Source: Marsupella aquatica (taxonomy: Eukaryota > Marchantiophyta). From it: a stretch of DNA of 64,000 bases. Made by a program: the position numbers and the translations under genes. The stretch covers positions 12,152,001 to 12,216,000 of the forward strand of contig OZ316899.1 in the NCBI GenBank assembly GCA_973895155.1, written 5' to 3'. Shown here in pieces: positions 1-11,144 of this stretch. The number at the start of each line of letters is the position of its first letter. Position 1 is the stretch's first letter. The notes below the pieces were generated by a model. It was not told where the DNA came from, did not search any database, and worked only from the letters and a program-made list of their open reading frames with translations.

Positions 1-469
1 GAGTTGGTTTTCCTGTCACACTCGTTATACCCCACCAGGAGGTTTTTGGGAATCAGTACATTATATGTTTTTAGTTCCTTAAAGTAGAGTGTCATCAATG
101 GTAGCGCCTGGCGCTAGTATTATTGACAGTCGATTCAGATCATGTACTTTTGAGGTTTGGACAATGCCTCGTTTTTATTAAAGTTTGGTTTTGAACGCCG
201 TGATAAGTACTGTGAGTCACTGAAAACATAAAATGCAATGGAGGTTTGGGATGGAGTTTTTGTTTGTTTTGCTGGTGACTATAAATAGGAAGTAAATTTG
301 AAGCAGGTATTTCCTGATGTGAGTAAAAACTTTGCTCATAACAGTTACATTTTCCTGATATGAGGAAAAATTTTGCTCGTAACAGTAAAAAAAACTCATG
401 TTTCCTGGCACGGTGTAAACCCTCGTATTGTGGACCCTTCTCTCCCATGTTTGAAATGTTGCGGTGAGA
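1..469. other. Left flank of the LINE, no gene seen
   Basis: AT-rich sequence with only short ORFs that show no family motif. It is the left flank of the LINE insertion and contains one small tandem repeat (311-388). Before the LINE and the giant retrotransposon arrived, it would have been continuous with 11566-13206 and then 32436 onward. Confidence 0.6.
311..388. repeat. Two-copy tandem repeat, 41-bp period
   Basis: Two imperfect copies (311-347 and 352-388) share the pattern TTCCTGATRTGAGKAAAAA followed by a TTTGCTCRTAACAGT block. No function is apparent. Confidence 0.7.
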
Positions 470-485
470 AAATATGCTAAAACTT
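470..485. repeat. LINE target-site duplication, left copy
   Basis: AAATATGCTAAAACTT occurs here and again, identically, at 11550-11565. The copies bracket the LINE exactly: its A/T-rich 3' tail begins next to this one and its 5' end abuts the other. Confidence 0.93.
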
Positions 486-793
486 TTTATTTATTTATAA
501 ATTTCATCTTTATTCCGCGTGAACCCCACGGATGAGGGAACTAGCAGGCCACAAGGCCAAAAAGGACAACAACAAATGTATCCCTGCATACCAGAGGGGA
601 ACAACACCACAAGACCAATCCCGAGCCAGTTCAGGAGCTAAGCAATGATCCTAATACTCCATGCTACAGTGTTCAGCCGAATCAACACATAATTAAATCA
701 TCAGATGAACAACAGAGCATTGAAGTATCTAAATGGGTCACTATATTTAGTGAAGATCATTCACTGTCATGATCCTGTCAGATTCACTGGTCA
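486..793 (-). other. LINE 3' UTR and A/T-rich tail
   Basis: The 3' untranslated part of the LINE on the minus strand. The last bases (486-515) read as an AATAAAGATG...ATAAATAAATAAAA tail and directly touch the duplication. The tail is an ATAA-type simple repeat, not pure poly(A). Confidence 0.75.
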
Positions 794-1201
794 TTAGGAT
801 GTTAGTTTATGTACCCTACCCCTAAGTAGCCTACGTTGCTCTGCCTCCACCATAGTCCTAGCCTGGGAAAGCCGCCCAATCTTACGGCCAGAACAAGACA
901 AAGCAGCCACAACCGACAGGTGATCAATAGTCTCCGTGCAGATATTAATCTGGTAAAAAATGCGGTGTCTGGTCTGATCAAACGTCTGGCCATTCCTGGC
1001 AAGCCACAGGGACCACAAAGTTTGGTACATCAAGAAAACCTGTAACGTATGCAGAGGGGTCTTCCCCTGCATCGACAACAGGAGATGCACCAACCCAATT
1101 AGAGCCCGGTTAAATAATCTCCCATTCAGCCAGCCCTGCATTACCAGCCAGCAAGCCCCCGCATGGCGACAGTCAAAGAAAATGTGCAAGATAGTCTCCA
1201 C
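794..1201 (-). pseudogene. LINE ORF2 C-terminal zinc-binding domain (zf-RVT)
   Basis: The C-terminal cysteine/histidine motif of plant LINE ORF2 (zf-RVT family). Reading through from just upstream of 1201 gives VCTLCSGAVETILHIFFDC, a Cx2C...Hx4C arrangement, followed by the usual aromatic ACW. The frame is open for 135 codons. The domain belongs to the same protein as the RT pieces upstream on this strand and probably helps ORF2 bind its RNA. It is a remnant of a broken ORF. Confidence 0.85.
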
Positions 1202-1245
1202 CGCACCGGAGCAAAGTGTACATACCCCATCAGACTTCCCAATCC

Positions 1246-2362
1246 TCAGAGCTTTAGAGCCATAAAATAAACCCTGGGCAAGGATGCGCCATAAGAAGGT
1301 TCTGGCACGAGTGGAGAGACCTTACACCATTCAATCTCAAGCAAGTTCACATTCCAGATCCTGTTAAGCCTGCAGAAATCAGATCCCTTGGGTCTAAGCA
1401 ACTCAAACACCCTGAGATTGGGAAGCCCAAATTTAGTCAGGGGCACACTGTCCTTATCGATCCATCTCCATAGTCTTGCCCCTGAGTCCCCAGCTGTTTC
1501 TCTGCAGATAGATCTGTGAAGAGTGGCAAAAAAGGATAGACAAAATCTCCTATCGTCTTCCGGTAGACCCTCAGTCTGAGCATCTTCTCATTCATATCCA
1601 TCCACTGATTATTCAGAGCAGACCGCAAATTGTTGACTTTCCTGACACCAAGCCTTCCACAGATCTTAACTACACCCAAAATGTTGTCCTCAGGGAGAGT
1701 GTAAAAATCCAATAGACAGCGCAAAACATCTTCAATCCCCCAGTGTCCGGGGATGGCCGTAGTGCCAGGACAAAGGACCAGGTTCTCCCGTACCAAGGTC
1801 CAGGCACACCAAAGCTGGCCAGTATAACACAGCTTCCCAAATGAGTGAGGAGTACTGAGTAGGACCTTATCCTTCATCGAGTAGTTGTTCCTGTGTACCA
1901 TCTTATAGTTGCGCCATTTAGTTAGCTTTAGATTCTCCGCATACATCCTGGCCCATTCCGATTCCGGTCTATCAAGCGCCCCAGTAAACCATTTACTTAG
2001 TAGAGCGTCAGAATGACTACGGAAGTCCTTCAATCCAAGGCCACCATCCACCTTAGGTCGTGCCAGCTTCTCCCATGCCACCAGTGGAATTTGCTTCCCC
2101 CCTGTTTGTTAATCCCCCAAAGAGAAACACGACTGAGTGCAATCAGCTTCTTTGCCAGAGAAGCAGAGGATCGCAGACACATCATGTGATATACAGGAAT
2201 GGCAAGTAAAACATGTTTGATCAACAGCACCCTTCCAGTGAAAGATAGAAAACGGGTAGACCAAGATGAGAGTCTGGCTGCAATCCGGTCGAGGCAAAAG
2301 TCATGCAGCTGTGCTTCAGTAAGCTCCAAGCCAAAGGGAGCACCCGAATATTTCTGTACCAC
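1246..2362 (-). pseudogene. LINE ORF2 thumb and connector region, frameshifted
   Basis: Continuation of LINE ORF2 after the RT palm. Overlapping frames 2030-2362, 1437-2081 and 1246-1446 include the typical post-RT segment (KYSGAPFGLELTEAQLHD, then SSWSTRFLSFTGRVLLIKHV) and MAWEKLARPKVDGGLGLKDF, all characteristic of plant L1 ORF2. At least two frame changes break it. Confidence 0.85.
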
Positions 2363-2451
2363 TCCTCTTTCACTAATCAGACATCCAGTAGCCAGAAGCT
2401 AGCTCGGGATCACCTCCACAGCAAGGGGAATAACAACTGACTTGTTTAAGT

Positions 2452-3690
2452 TCAATTAGCACCTATGGCATCTTTGTAGCAAGTGAGAGCACTCCTGGCT
2501 TGCTCAAAGGCGGCCGCTGAGGCCGAGATGAACAACCCTAAGTCATCTGCAAAAAGTCTAAAACATATGTGTAGAGAGCTGGAAATCTGCAAACCCTGTA
2601 ATCTACCAGCATTAATCTCCGATGTAAGAAAATCCATCAAGGGCTGTGTAGATATGACAAAGAGAAGAGGTGAGAGAGGGCAGCCTTGTCTCACACCACT
2701 GGCCATCTTCACATCCTCAGTCCAGATGCCATTGACGAGAGCCTTAGAGCAGGCGTTGCTGATCAGAGACTTTACTAGAAAAATAAAATGTGAGCCGAGG
2801 CCTAACAGGTTCATAGTTTCCCATATGTAAGAGTGATCCACTCTGTCAAAGGCCTTCTCAAAATCCAGTTTCAAGAAAAGAGCCGGGGTCCTAGTGAAGT
2901 TAATCCAGTCTTTAACCAGCCAGGTGAGAGAGATATTTTCCAGAATGTGCCGCCCAGGGATAAAGCCTGTCTGTTGTGGACAGATCAGCTTAGGTAGTAA
3001 CATTTTTAGACGAAGGGCTAGCAGCTTAGCCAAGAGCTTGTATACAATTGTTAACATGGTTAATGCTCTCCAGTCCCCCAGTCTTCGCTTATCAGTTTTC
3101 TTAGGAATAAAATGAATAACCCCATCTTTGATGTTGAAAGCCAGATGTCCTCTCCTCTAGAAATCACAGATCATGTCATGAAAGTCAGTCTTCATGAATT
3201 CATAGCAAGCCCTGAAGGTCTCCGCAGTCATGCCATCAATACCAGGAGCTTTGTCACTGGGAAGAAGTAACAAAGTGTTGTGCAGTTCACATATAGAAGG
3301 CAGCTCTTCAAGCATTCTAACCTCAGCCGCAGTAGGGGCAAAATGTGTGTTCCTACTCAGAGTCCTGCGTGTTGTTCTTTGCTTCCTCAATTCTTCTCCT
3401 TCCAGTGATGGCGGTGAGTACAGCTCCTCACAAAAATGTTGTACCTCTCCAACAATGAGTCGCTCCTCCCTTAATTCCGTGCCACCATCAACCACAAGAT
3501 ATTCCATCTTTTCTCTGAGCCGTTTGGCCTTAACAGTGGAGAAATAGAACTTAGAGGGTTTGTCGCCTTGGCCCAGCCATTTAATCCTAGATAGCCGGCG
3601 ACAGTGGTGAGCATCTTCAAGTTCCATTGAACGTACATTATCTTCAGTATCCATAAACTCTATGATATTGTCAGTGGAGTAATCCTCCAT
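2452..3690 (-). pseudogene. LINE ORF2 reverse transcriptase domain
   Basis: RNA-directed DNA polymerase of the LINE. The upstream piece (3690-3157) holds RIKWLGQGDKPSKFYFSTVK and LLPSDKAPGIDGMTAE (RT block 1). The downstream piece (3057-2452) holds QTGFIPGRHILENI, LDFEKAFDRVDH, SGVRQGCPLSPLLF and the catalytic FADD box in FRLFADDLGLFI. The main active-site aspartates are kept. About 100 bases between the pieces contain a frame break. Confidence 0.93.
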
Positions 3691-3792
3691 AATGCTTACC
3701 TTCAGAAGTCAAAGTTTGTCACGCAGTAGTGCAACCTCTACAGCCTTGGTCATTGGTGAAGATTGTAGAGTCATGTAGCATTGGCGGAGACG

Positions 3793-4221
3793 CTAATACG
3801 CCAAAGAAAAACATAGATGAGGTTCAGCAAGGGGAGCGGCATCCCCAATCCAGGCAGCCTCCAAAAGTCCCAAGTTTGCAGACTTCCTGACCATAGCAGG
3901 GTTAGCTTTGAAGTAAGAAGTGCGTCGTTGATCAGAATCAGACGTGAGCAAGGGGGCAATGCGGAAAGAGATCAGCACAGGGTCATGGTCCGATAGTGCC
4001 AATGTGCCATCATGTTTGAGTTCCACCAGTTCCTCCGTCCACTGGCCTTTCTCATTGAAATAGAACCTATCAAGGCGAGATTGAGTCAACACGCCGTTAC
4101 ATATCCGGCGCCAGGTAAACCCGGATCCCGATACCTGACCAAGAATAGAGAGTGCGTCTTGCAGGTCAAGTCAAACCTTCAAAAACCTCCAAAATTCCAA
4201 TTCCCTCCCGCGGATCAACGG
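3793..4221 (-). pseudogene. LINE ORF2 endonuclease, C-terminal half
   Basis: The second half of the L1 apurinic/apyrimidinic endonuclease. On the minus strand it reads RELEFWRFLKV, an in-frame TGA, LDLQDALSILGQ, SGFTWRRICNG, SRLDRFYF and ALSDHDPVLISF; the SDHDP motif carries catalytic residues. The first half lies at 8793-9336, and the nested element 4222-8792 sits between them. Taking out the nested element with one 4-bp duplication (CTGT/CCGT) restores the frame through T-L-L-I-R-G. Confidence 0.88.
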
Positions 4222-5070
4222 TGTTGCAAGGACTTAAAGTTAGGGGCTCCTCGGGCAAACTGCACATTTCTGGCTGTGATCGGGACAGGCGACAAGCACT
4301 TTTTGGAGCGAACTCTCACTCCTTTATATTTTTTACTTTTCTCACAAAGGTTACAATAGGTGCCCTCGAGTAAGCTTGCCCGCAAGAGTTTGGTAGCTGG
4401 CCCTACGGCGGGCCGCTACCTCTAACTTGTCGAGTAGAACTCCTCGAGTGACTAACTACTCAAAATCTGACGGAAAAACTATCCTCCTTAGCTCACAAAA
4501 CCAGAAGTCGACTAGCTACTCCACTAGTCTAAAACAGCTCACACGGAACTCGGGCCTGGACCAACGAGGCTCCAAACTTGAGAAATCCTTGCCTGGATCA
4601 ACGAGACTCCAAACTTGAGAAATCCCCACCTGGATCAACAAGACTCCAAACTCGAGAAATTCCCCGCCTGGATCAAAAACTCCACACTTGGATCCAACAC
4701 TCGCTCAGAACTCCAAAACCGCCGCACAACAGTCGAGTTCCATAGAACGAAGCGGAACTCACAAAACGCAACTCAACCAATCTCAATAGACAACCGCCAA
4801 CCTCAATGAGCCGAGGCTCAAGTCTTAAGTAGCATCGGAAACCCAACCATCCAGCCTAAGCCAGCTGCCATCAGCGAGGCTCATCCAAACTCCAAGCCTG
4901 GTGACTCACCCAAACACCAAACCTGGTGACGACGAGTCACCCAATCACCAAACTTCAATCCATCCAACCAAGCAGCCCCTTCGAGTCAGCATGCATGCAA
5001 CCCAATCGGGAGGCCTCGCCCATCATCCCCTATAAAAGCCATTCCTGAGCCGAAATCTTTCAACACGACA
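4222..5070 (-). repeat. 3' LTR of the nested gypsy element
   Basis: Starts TG and ends CA on the plus strand and is collinear with 7957-8792. On the minus strand an AATATAAAGG TATA-like box (4323-4330) lies about 100 bp before the LTR end, which fits a U3-R-U5 layout with a short R-U5. An internal run of about 30-bp repeats (CTGGATCAACRAGACTCCAA type) covers about 4558-4680. Confidence 0.9.
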
Positions 5071-5080
5071 TCCTCCCCCA
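5071..5080 (-). other. Polypurine tract of the nested gypsy element
   Basis: On the minus strand TGGGGGAGGA directly precedes the 3' LTR start (TGTCGTG). This is the expected plus-strand primer for reverse transcription and fixes the element's orientation. Confidence 0.8.
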
Positions 5081-5209
5081 GTAAACCTGAGCAGCCTCCG
5101 GTCTGCTCCAATCCATCAGATTTCCTCTAAGTCTAAGTCCGAACTCAAGCCATGCGCCTGGACCACTTCCTCCTCAAGAAACTCAAACCCAAAGCCTTGA
5201 GACTCGGCC

Positions 5210-6556
5210 TTAGGCACTCCACTTTCCAGAAATGAAGTCCAACTCATCCGAATCAGAACCAGTCAAGCCACTTTCAAAACTCAAGTCCAACGGATGCGCC
5301 TGGACCAGTGCCTTGTCTTCAAATTCACTCAAGTCGGAACTTGAGTCCATTCCCTTCTCGGTCCTCCTCTTGAAGATCTTCACCTTTTTCCCTGCGTAAG
5401 GTACTTGGTGAACTGTTCCATCCAACTCCCGAATAGTGTAGGTCGCATTCGCATGAACAGCAACCACCACATACGGACCTTGCCACCTCCAAGCAAACTT
5501 GTTTTGGCTCAAGTGTTGCTCGTCCAACTTACTTTCGTAAACCAGAACCCAATCCCCTTCCTTAACCAAGACAGGCCTCAACCGATGAGTCCTATCGAAC
5601 CTGCCCTTGTTCCTTAACCTCGCCATCTTCAATTGCTTCCGAGCCACCTCAATCTTTGTGGGTAACAAGTTGAAGTGTTTGATCCTTCGAGCCAGCAACT
5701 CCTCTCTTGAATCTTTCCATCCAATCAGTTGCCAGTTGCAAACATCTTCCTCAAGTGGCATCATCGGCAAGTGCCCAGTAAGTAGCTCAGCCGGAACGTA
5801 TCCGGTCACTGAGCTACAAGTCATCCGATCCGCTAACAGAGCAAGTGGAAGGAGACTCGACCACCTGCCCAAGTCCCCATCACAAGCCTTAGCCAAAGCG
5901 CCCACAATCTGGATGTGCCCCCTTTCAGATTTCCCATTGCCTTCTGGATTGTAACTCAAAGTTAGCTTCAGTTTGATGCGGTATTGGTCAAAAAACTCTT
6001 GCGCTTCCTTGGAGCTGAGCTTCCCCTATCAGCTCTGATCCTTGTAAAGCACCCATGCCTTGCAATGATATCCTCAAGTATGAACTGGCAAACGGCAGCA
6101 GTAGTGTTCGAAACCAACGCTCTCCCTTCCACATAAGAAGACAAGTCTTCTCTCGCCAAAACCAAGTATCTTGCCCCATTGCGCTCTCTCGGCATGTACA
6201 CCACATCAACAGCCCATTGAAAGTGTAGAGCCACGGGGTAAGTCGGAACCAATCCATCCCTATGTCGGATCCTTGAGTAAAACTGGCAAATCTCGCAAGT
6301 CTCGACATAGTCTCAAACGGCCAAGTATAAACCTGACCAGCAGCTTCCGAACCCTCTCATAAGTCGAATGCACCCCTTTGTGCCCAGCCATGTCAGCATC
6401 ATGGCTCTCTTTGATAATTCGGTCTTTCTCATCCTTAGTATCCACAACCCTCTGCAACAACTGACTTGGGTCCTTATGCCTTTGCCACAAGTAGCCCTCC
6501 CTCAATAGGAACTTGTAAGATCTCTTCCGGATCTGACAAACTCCTAGTAACTCCAC
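5210..6556 (-). pseudogene. Gypsy integrase (nested element)
   Basis: Integrase in three frames. The N-terminal HHCC zinc module reads AGHKGVHSTYERVRKLL and then, after a frame break, TCEICQFYSRIRHRDG. The DDE core has its first Asp in WAVDVVYMP, the second in IRADRG and the Glu in GNGKSERGHIQIV. The C-terminal part (5959-5210) contains KEGDWVLVYESKLDEQ and WRWQGPYVVVAVHANAT, a GPF/Y-like module, and no chromodomain is seen. All three catalytic acids survive, but frameshifts near 5960 and 6260-6310 inactivate it. Confidence 0.88.
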
Positions 6557-7150
6557 TCAAGTTGCTTCTCCAAAGTGCTAATGTAACGCCCGATATCCAG
6601 CAACTCTCCCGAGTAGAGTTCTTCCTTGAACTCTAGACTTCCAACACTTTCGGTTCCGGTCACCTCGCCAACTCTCGTTGCTACCTCATTTCCAAATCTT
6701 GCCCTTGACAACATGTCGGCAACCGGATTATCCTTTCCTGCAATATGACTTAGCTCAGGGTTGAACATCCGAATGAAAGTGATCTACCTGAGCATCGCTA
6801 TGTCAGGCGTGTCACAATTTGCAATCATCCCCAGCAGCGATTGGCAATCAGTCTCAACCACCACCGGCGCCCCAATCAAATAGTTCCTCTCCTGATGGAG
6901 TGCCACCTTGGCACCCCAAAGCTCCCTCTTAACTTGGGCATATCTCCTTTGCCTTTCCGTAAAAAAAATTGCCCCAAATCTGATCGCATACCTTTCCCCA
7001 TTCTCGTCATCTTGCCCAACAGCCCACCCGGCTGCAAACGGACTCGCATCAACAGTCGTGATCAGTGGTCGCCCGCACTCATAGTCCGCAGCTCAAAGAA
7101 TTGGCGGGCTCATGAGAGCGCTCTTAAGCTTAGCCATTGCTCCACTATGC
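6544..7150 (-). pseudogene. Gypsy RNase H (nested element)
   Basis: Follows RT in the same orientation. The minus strand reads TTVDASPFAAGWAVGQ (first Asp), QVKRELWGAKVAL (Glu), VETDCQSLLGMI (second Asp) and GKDNPVADMLSRA (C-terminal Asp). Two in-frame stops lie within it, a TGA where Arg (CGA) is expected after MSPPIL and a TAG after DIAMLR. Both can be explained by C-to-T changes. Confidence 0.85.
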
Positions 7151-7956
7151 TTGGGTTAGCCATCTCCACTTAACCTTTTTCCTCAACAGCTCATAGAGTG
7201 GGTCCGCCAGGTGCAAGAAGTGAGGGATCCAGATCTTGTAAAAGACACAAGCACCCAAAAACCTCCAAACTTCCGGCACCGATTTGCAATCTTTCATCTT
7301 GCTAATAGCTCTCACCTTATCCATGTTCGGCTTCCTTCCATAAGATCCGCACATTTGCCCAACGACTTTCACCTCTTTCATCCCGAATTCAGACTTCTCC
7401 CCCGAAAGAGTGACTCCCACATCAATCAGCTTCTCGAGAACCGCCTTAACATCCGCAATGTGATCCCACACAAACTGCCGGATCCCATCACTCCTCAAGG
7501 TCTCATCCTTCCCTTCAGCCAAGCACCCCTTTATCGGGACATCATCAATGAACGGTCTCACTTTTTCCGGAATGAACGGCTCCAAGATTTTACTCATCGC
7601 ATTTTGCATGTGCGCTACTGAGTTTGTTGCCCCTTGAGGAAGAGTGCACATCCTCAAGAGGCCCAGTGGGGTCCTCATAGTCGTAATGTCTCGGCTCTCT
7701 TGTGCCAACTGGAACTGGTCGTAACCCAAAAACAAATCACCCATGGAGTAGATCGCCCTCCCAGCAAACTCCTCCGCAAACTCATCCACGAGTGGCCCAA
7801 CTCCCACATTCCTGATGGTCACCTTGTTTGGAGGTTGCATGTCCTGAATGAACCTCAAGCTTCCATTCTTCTTTCTCACTGTAAACCATATGTTCGAGTA
7901 GGGAGCATCAGACCTCTCAAGAATCCTAGCACTCAAATTCTCCCACGGATCAACGG
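7145..7956 (-). pseudogene. Gypsy reverse transcriptase (nested element)
   Basis: An open frame runs from inside the 5' LTR (apparent start 8002) through RT. The true RT sequence begins at DPWENLSARILERS, immediately after the LTR boundary at 7957. Motifs are RKKNGSLRFIQDMQPPNKVT, YSMGDLFLGYDQFQL, LPQGATNSVAHMQNAMSKI and the catalytic FIDDVPIKG (FIDD in place of YIDD, both aspartates present). The first 46 or so bases of the track's frame are LTR sequence, a chance fusion made by the deletion that removed gag. Confidence 0.88.
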
Positions 7957-8792
7957 TGTCGAGAGGACTTGAAGTTAGGGGCTCCTCGGGCAAACTGCGC
8001 ATTTTTGGCTGCGATCGGGACAGGCAACAAGCACTTTTTGGAGCGAACTCTCACTCCTTTATATTTTTTACTTTTCTCACAAAGGTTACAATAGGTGCCC
8101 TCGAGTAAGCTTGCCCGCAAGAGTCTGGTAGCTGGCCCTACGGTGGGCCGTTACCTCTAACTTGTCGAGTAGAACTCCTCGAGTGACTAACTACTCAAAA
8201 TCTGACGGAAAAACTATCCTCCTTAGCTCACAAAACCAAAAGTTGACTAGCTACTCCACTAGTCTAAAACAGCTCACACGGAACTCGGGCCTGGACCAAC
8301 GAGGCTCCAAACTTGAGAAATCTTTGCGTGGATCGACGAGACTCCAAACTTGAGAAATCCCCACCTGGATCAACAAGACTCCAAACTCGAGAAATTCCCC
8401 GCCTGGATCAAAAACTCCACACTCGCTCAGAACTCCAAAACCGCCGCACAACAATCAAGTTCCACAGAACGGAGCAGAACTCACAGAATGCAACTCAATT
8501 GATCTCAATAGACAACCGCCAACCTCAATGAGCCAAGGCTCAAGTCTTAAGTAGCATCGGAAATCCAACCATCCAACCTAAGCCAGCTGCCATCAGCGAG
8601 GCTCATCCAAACTCCAAGCCTGGTGACTCACCCAAACACCAAACCTGGTGACGACGAGTCACCCAATCACCAAACCTCAATCCATCCAACCAAGCAGCCC
8701 CTCCGAGTCAGCATGCATGCAACCCAATCGGGAGGCCTCGCCCATCATCCCCTATAAAAGCCATTCCTGAGCCAAAATCTTTCGGCACAACA
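7957..8792 (-). repeat. 5' LTR of the nested gypsy element
   Basis: Collinear with 4222-5070, starting TGTCGAGAGG and ending GGCACAACA. The TATA-like box on the minus strand lies at 8058-8065. The sequence just inside it (7941-7956) nearly matches the sequence just outside the other LTR (see findings). Confidence 0.9.
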
Positions 8793-9336
8793 ACAGGGTC
8801 AAGCCAGTGGAATCGCATCGGAGCTCAATCATGTTAAAATCTCCAGTGAACACCCATTGCCCCTGAGGCAATTTGTTTTTAAATCATTCCAGAGAATAGC
8901 TCGTTCTCCTGGAGAGTTGGACGCGTACACACTGATCAGCCCAAAGGTTCCCTCGGCGTGTTCCAGTTGGGCCCAAACAGCTCTGCCCAGGTCCAGCGTA
9001 CCCGATGATAGTACCTTAAGTGACGGGTGCAGTAAAATAGCTGTGCCTCCCCTACCGTCAACGGGGGCCAAGTAAAAATGCTGATAATCGGGTAGGATGG
9101 TCTTCAGTGCATTATCCAATCAAAATTCACCAGCCTTTACTTCCTGCAAAGCCAGGGCATTGAGCGGAGGTCGGATTGAAGAATCCCATTTCAACACCAC
9201 ATGCTTTCTATCCGGATTACATAAGGCGCAGACATTCCACGATGCAAAATTGAGGAGTATCATATTGCTCCACTTCTCCAAGGGGCCAGCAAAGCAGCTT
9301 GAGGAGAAGCAACAAATAGCCAAAATTACGCCTTAA
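8793..9336 (-). pseudogene. LINE ORF2 endonuclease, N-terminal half
   Basis: Start of ORF2. The minus strand reads ILLNFASWNVCALCNPDRK (the N-terminal NxR-like block) and LNALALQEVKAGEF (catalytic Glu in QEVK). It continues with GRGGTAILLHPSLKVLSSG, LISVYASNSPGERAILWNDL and, after a frame change, WVFTGDFNMIE (the GDFN motif). ORF2 probably starts near 9336, close to the end of ORF1. Confidence 0.88.
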
Positions 9337-9339
9337 CAT

Positions 9340-11144
9340 TTAGCAGGTCAGAGGGAGAGCATTCCCACCAACCACCCCCACCGCCCCGCCCGTAAGGATA
9401 GGCGGGGGATCCCGTTCAGCAATAGGCTGCACCTCCACCACAGGGACAGGGAGCGCAGCGATGGAGCAATTCTGCTCCCGAGTCAGCTTCCGTCCTGGAG
9501 TCACCCAGCCCTCAGCATCCTGCACAGTAGAATCAGGGGAGAAAGTAAGGATCGTTGATTCTTGGCTTTCTTTTTGCCTTTATCCTTCTTTTTCTCCTTA
9601 GGTGGGGATCTGCGTGCCAGTTTCCTAGCTCGGTGTTTCTTTTGAGCAGAGTGGGATATAAATCCCTCATATTCGGATAGTTCCATATCATAAGGTATTT
9701 CAAAGCCAGAGGGGTCGTCCACCATTTCCTCAGATCCCTCCCCAACAGCAACCAGTTGAGTTCCTTCGGTAGGCAAAAGTGCCAAAGGGGGCTCAAGTTC
9801 CCTAGAAGGCATCAGAGTAATCTCAAGTGCTACCAACATAAGCTTAGGCTTGTCATTCATAGCCTGTATTTCTTAAAAAATCCTAGGAACCTCATTCTCC
9901 ATAGAAACAGAGTTAACCAGAGGGTTTTGGGGACCCAATTTAGCAGATTCATCCACCGCCGATGCAATCACCACTGGCCAGGAATCAATAGCCAGCACCG
10001 GTGCAGCGCCAAATAAAGAGCTCCCTCTAGGATCATGCTCAATAGTAGTCGTAGTTCCGAGGATGCCCCCGGGAGGAGGAGCCGCCATGGTTTCAAACTC
10101 AAGAGGGACAGGCATGTCTACAACAGGAACAAAGGTCACTGCGATCCTGCTCAGACACTCCGTCCACATTCATGTCTTCCCTACCAAATTGTTCACCAAT
10201 GTCATCTTGAAAGGTTTCACTATAGGAGGGCTTCTCGCGACCTTCCAAAACATCCATAGAAACAGTGTCAAGGGCACGATGAGCTTCCCATCTTGCGAAT
10301 CCATCAACATTATCACCAGAAGGTTTCAAACCAAACCAACTCTGCAATGGTTGATCAGAGGGAAGAGCAGTGGTTGCCTCCCTATCAAGTGGACATTGGT
10401 TTCTTATCAAATTGGATCGGGCATCCTGTCCCAAAAAATTGTTGACATAACGACCCCTGCTAGGAGTAGAAAACTCACGCTTGCGAGGGCCACCAGAATC
10501 CACATGATGCCAATGGCCAGCACCTCCTTCCACATCCCTTTGTGCCGCATCCCTCTGTGCAGCCCCATCGCGTAGAAAGGCAGGTCCCGCCATGAGAGTC
10601 CCGCGTCCTCCGTGTCCCGAAGTGTTCCTTCGATATATTGACATAGATATCAAGTTGATCTAGATAAAATAGAAGAAAGGTAAATGGCAGGGGGCACCAG
10701 TCCAGCACCCGGGATACAATGAGCACGCACCTCAAAGATGAAGTAGGCGATTCCCAGTCACCTATGCATGAACTTGTGAAAGGGAGGCCTAAATTAGTAG
10801 CGCAAGATTGTGGACAATATCTCACCTGGAATCCTGGTCACCAGAGAGGAGAATGTCCACTAGCACGAGACCAGCACCCAGATCCCCAAAGGAGGTCTAG
10901 GGAGTCACCAGCAAGCCAATTTTGCAAGAATCACCGAGTGAGCCGTAGGGATGGTGGAGTCACCCCAGGAATTGGAGGCAGAAAGTGAGAAGCCGCAAGA
11001 GCAGCGCCTCAAGGAATATGCAACATAAACCAGTCTATTGATCGCATGCAATGCAGTACACCAGTGTGGTAGTGTCCGCACTACCAAATCAAAGATGTCG
11101 TAACGTTGTTTGAACGCCAGTAAAGATGAAAGCGCTTTCAGCAT
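9340..11144 (-). pseudogene. LINE ORF1 region, degraded
   Basis: Upstream of ORF2 on the minus strand lie several frames: 9340-9525, 9501-9860, 9873-10169, 10099-10653 and 10905-11144. The 9501-9860 frame ends in a strongly basic stretch (RKLARRSPPKEKKKDKGKKK) suited to RNA binding and overlaps 9340-9525 in another frame, so a frameshift lies near 9520. I could not find a convincing CCHC knuckle. The assignment to ORF1 rests on position and basic composition, not on a recognised domain. Confidence 0.55.

Larger units (their letters stand above)
4222..8792 (-). mobile_element. Nested Ty3/gypsy retrotransposon lacking gag and protease
   Basis: Two direct LTRs (4222-5070 and 7957-8792) flank about 2.9 kb that encodes only reverse transcriptase, RNase H and integrase on the minus strand. 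The 5' LTR is joined straight onto RT coding sequence, so the primer-binding site, gag and protease are missing. A polypurine tract precedes the 3' LTR. The flanking 4-bp duplication is CTGT/CCGT with one mismatch. The integrase and RT sequences (EEFAGRAIYSMGDLFLGYDQ; WAVDVVYMP; REDLSSYVEGRALVS) resemble gypsy elements I know from fungi and non-seed plants, which is a weak clue to the host. Confidence 0.9.

Noticed and set aside
5031-5037. CTATAAAAG on the plus strand near the end of the LINE-nested LTR, as a promoter
   Set aside because: The element's pol genes and polypurine tract are on the minus strand, where a separate TATA-like box sits in the right place. The plus-strand match is probably chance.
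7957-8002. RT start codon at 8002 as the true start of a gag-less pol gene
   Set aside because: The first residues come from LTR sequence; the conserved RT begins only at the LTR boundary, so the fusion results from the deletion.
10719-10988. Possible zinc knuckle (CGQYLTWNPGHQRGEC) in a plus-strand frame
   Set aside because: The Cys spacing does not fit CCHC and the frame is antisense to the LINE ORF1 region.
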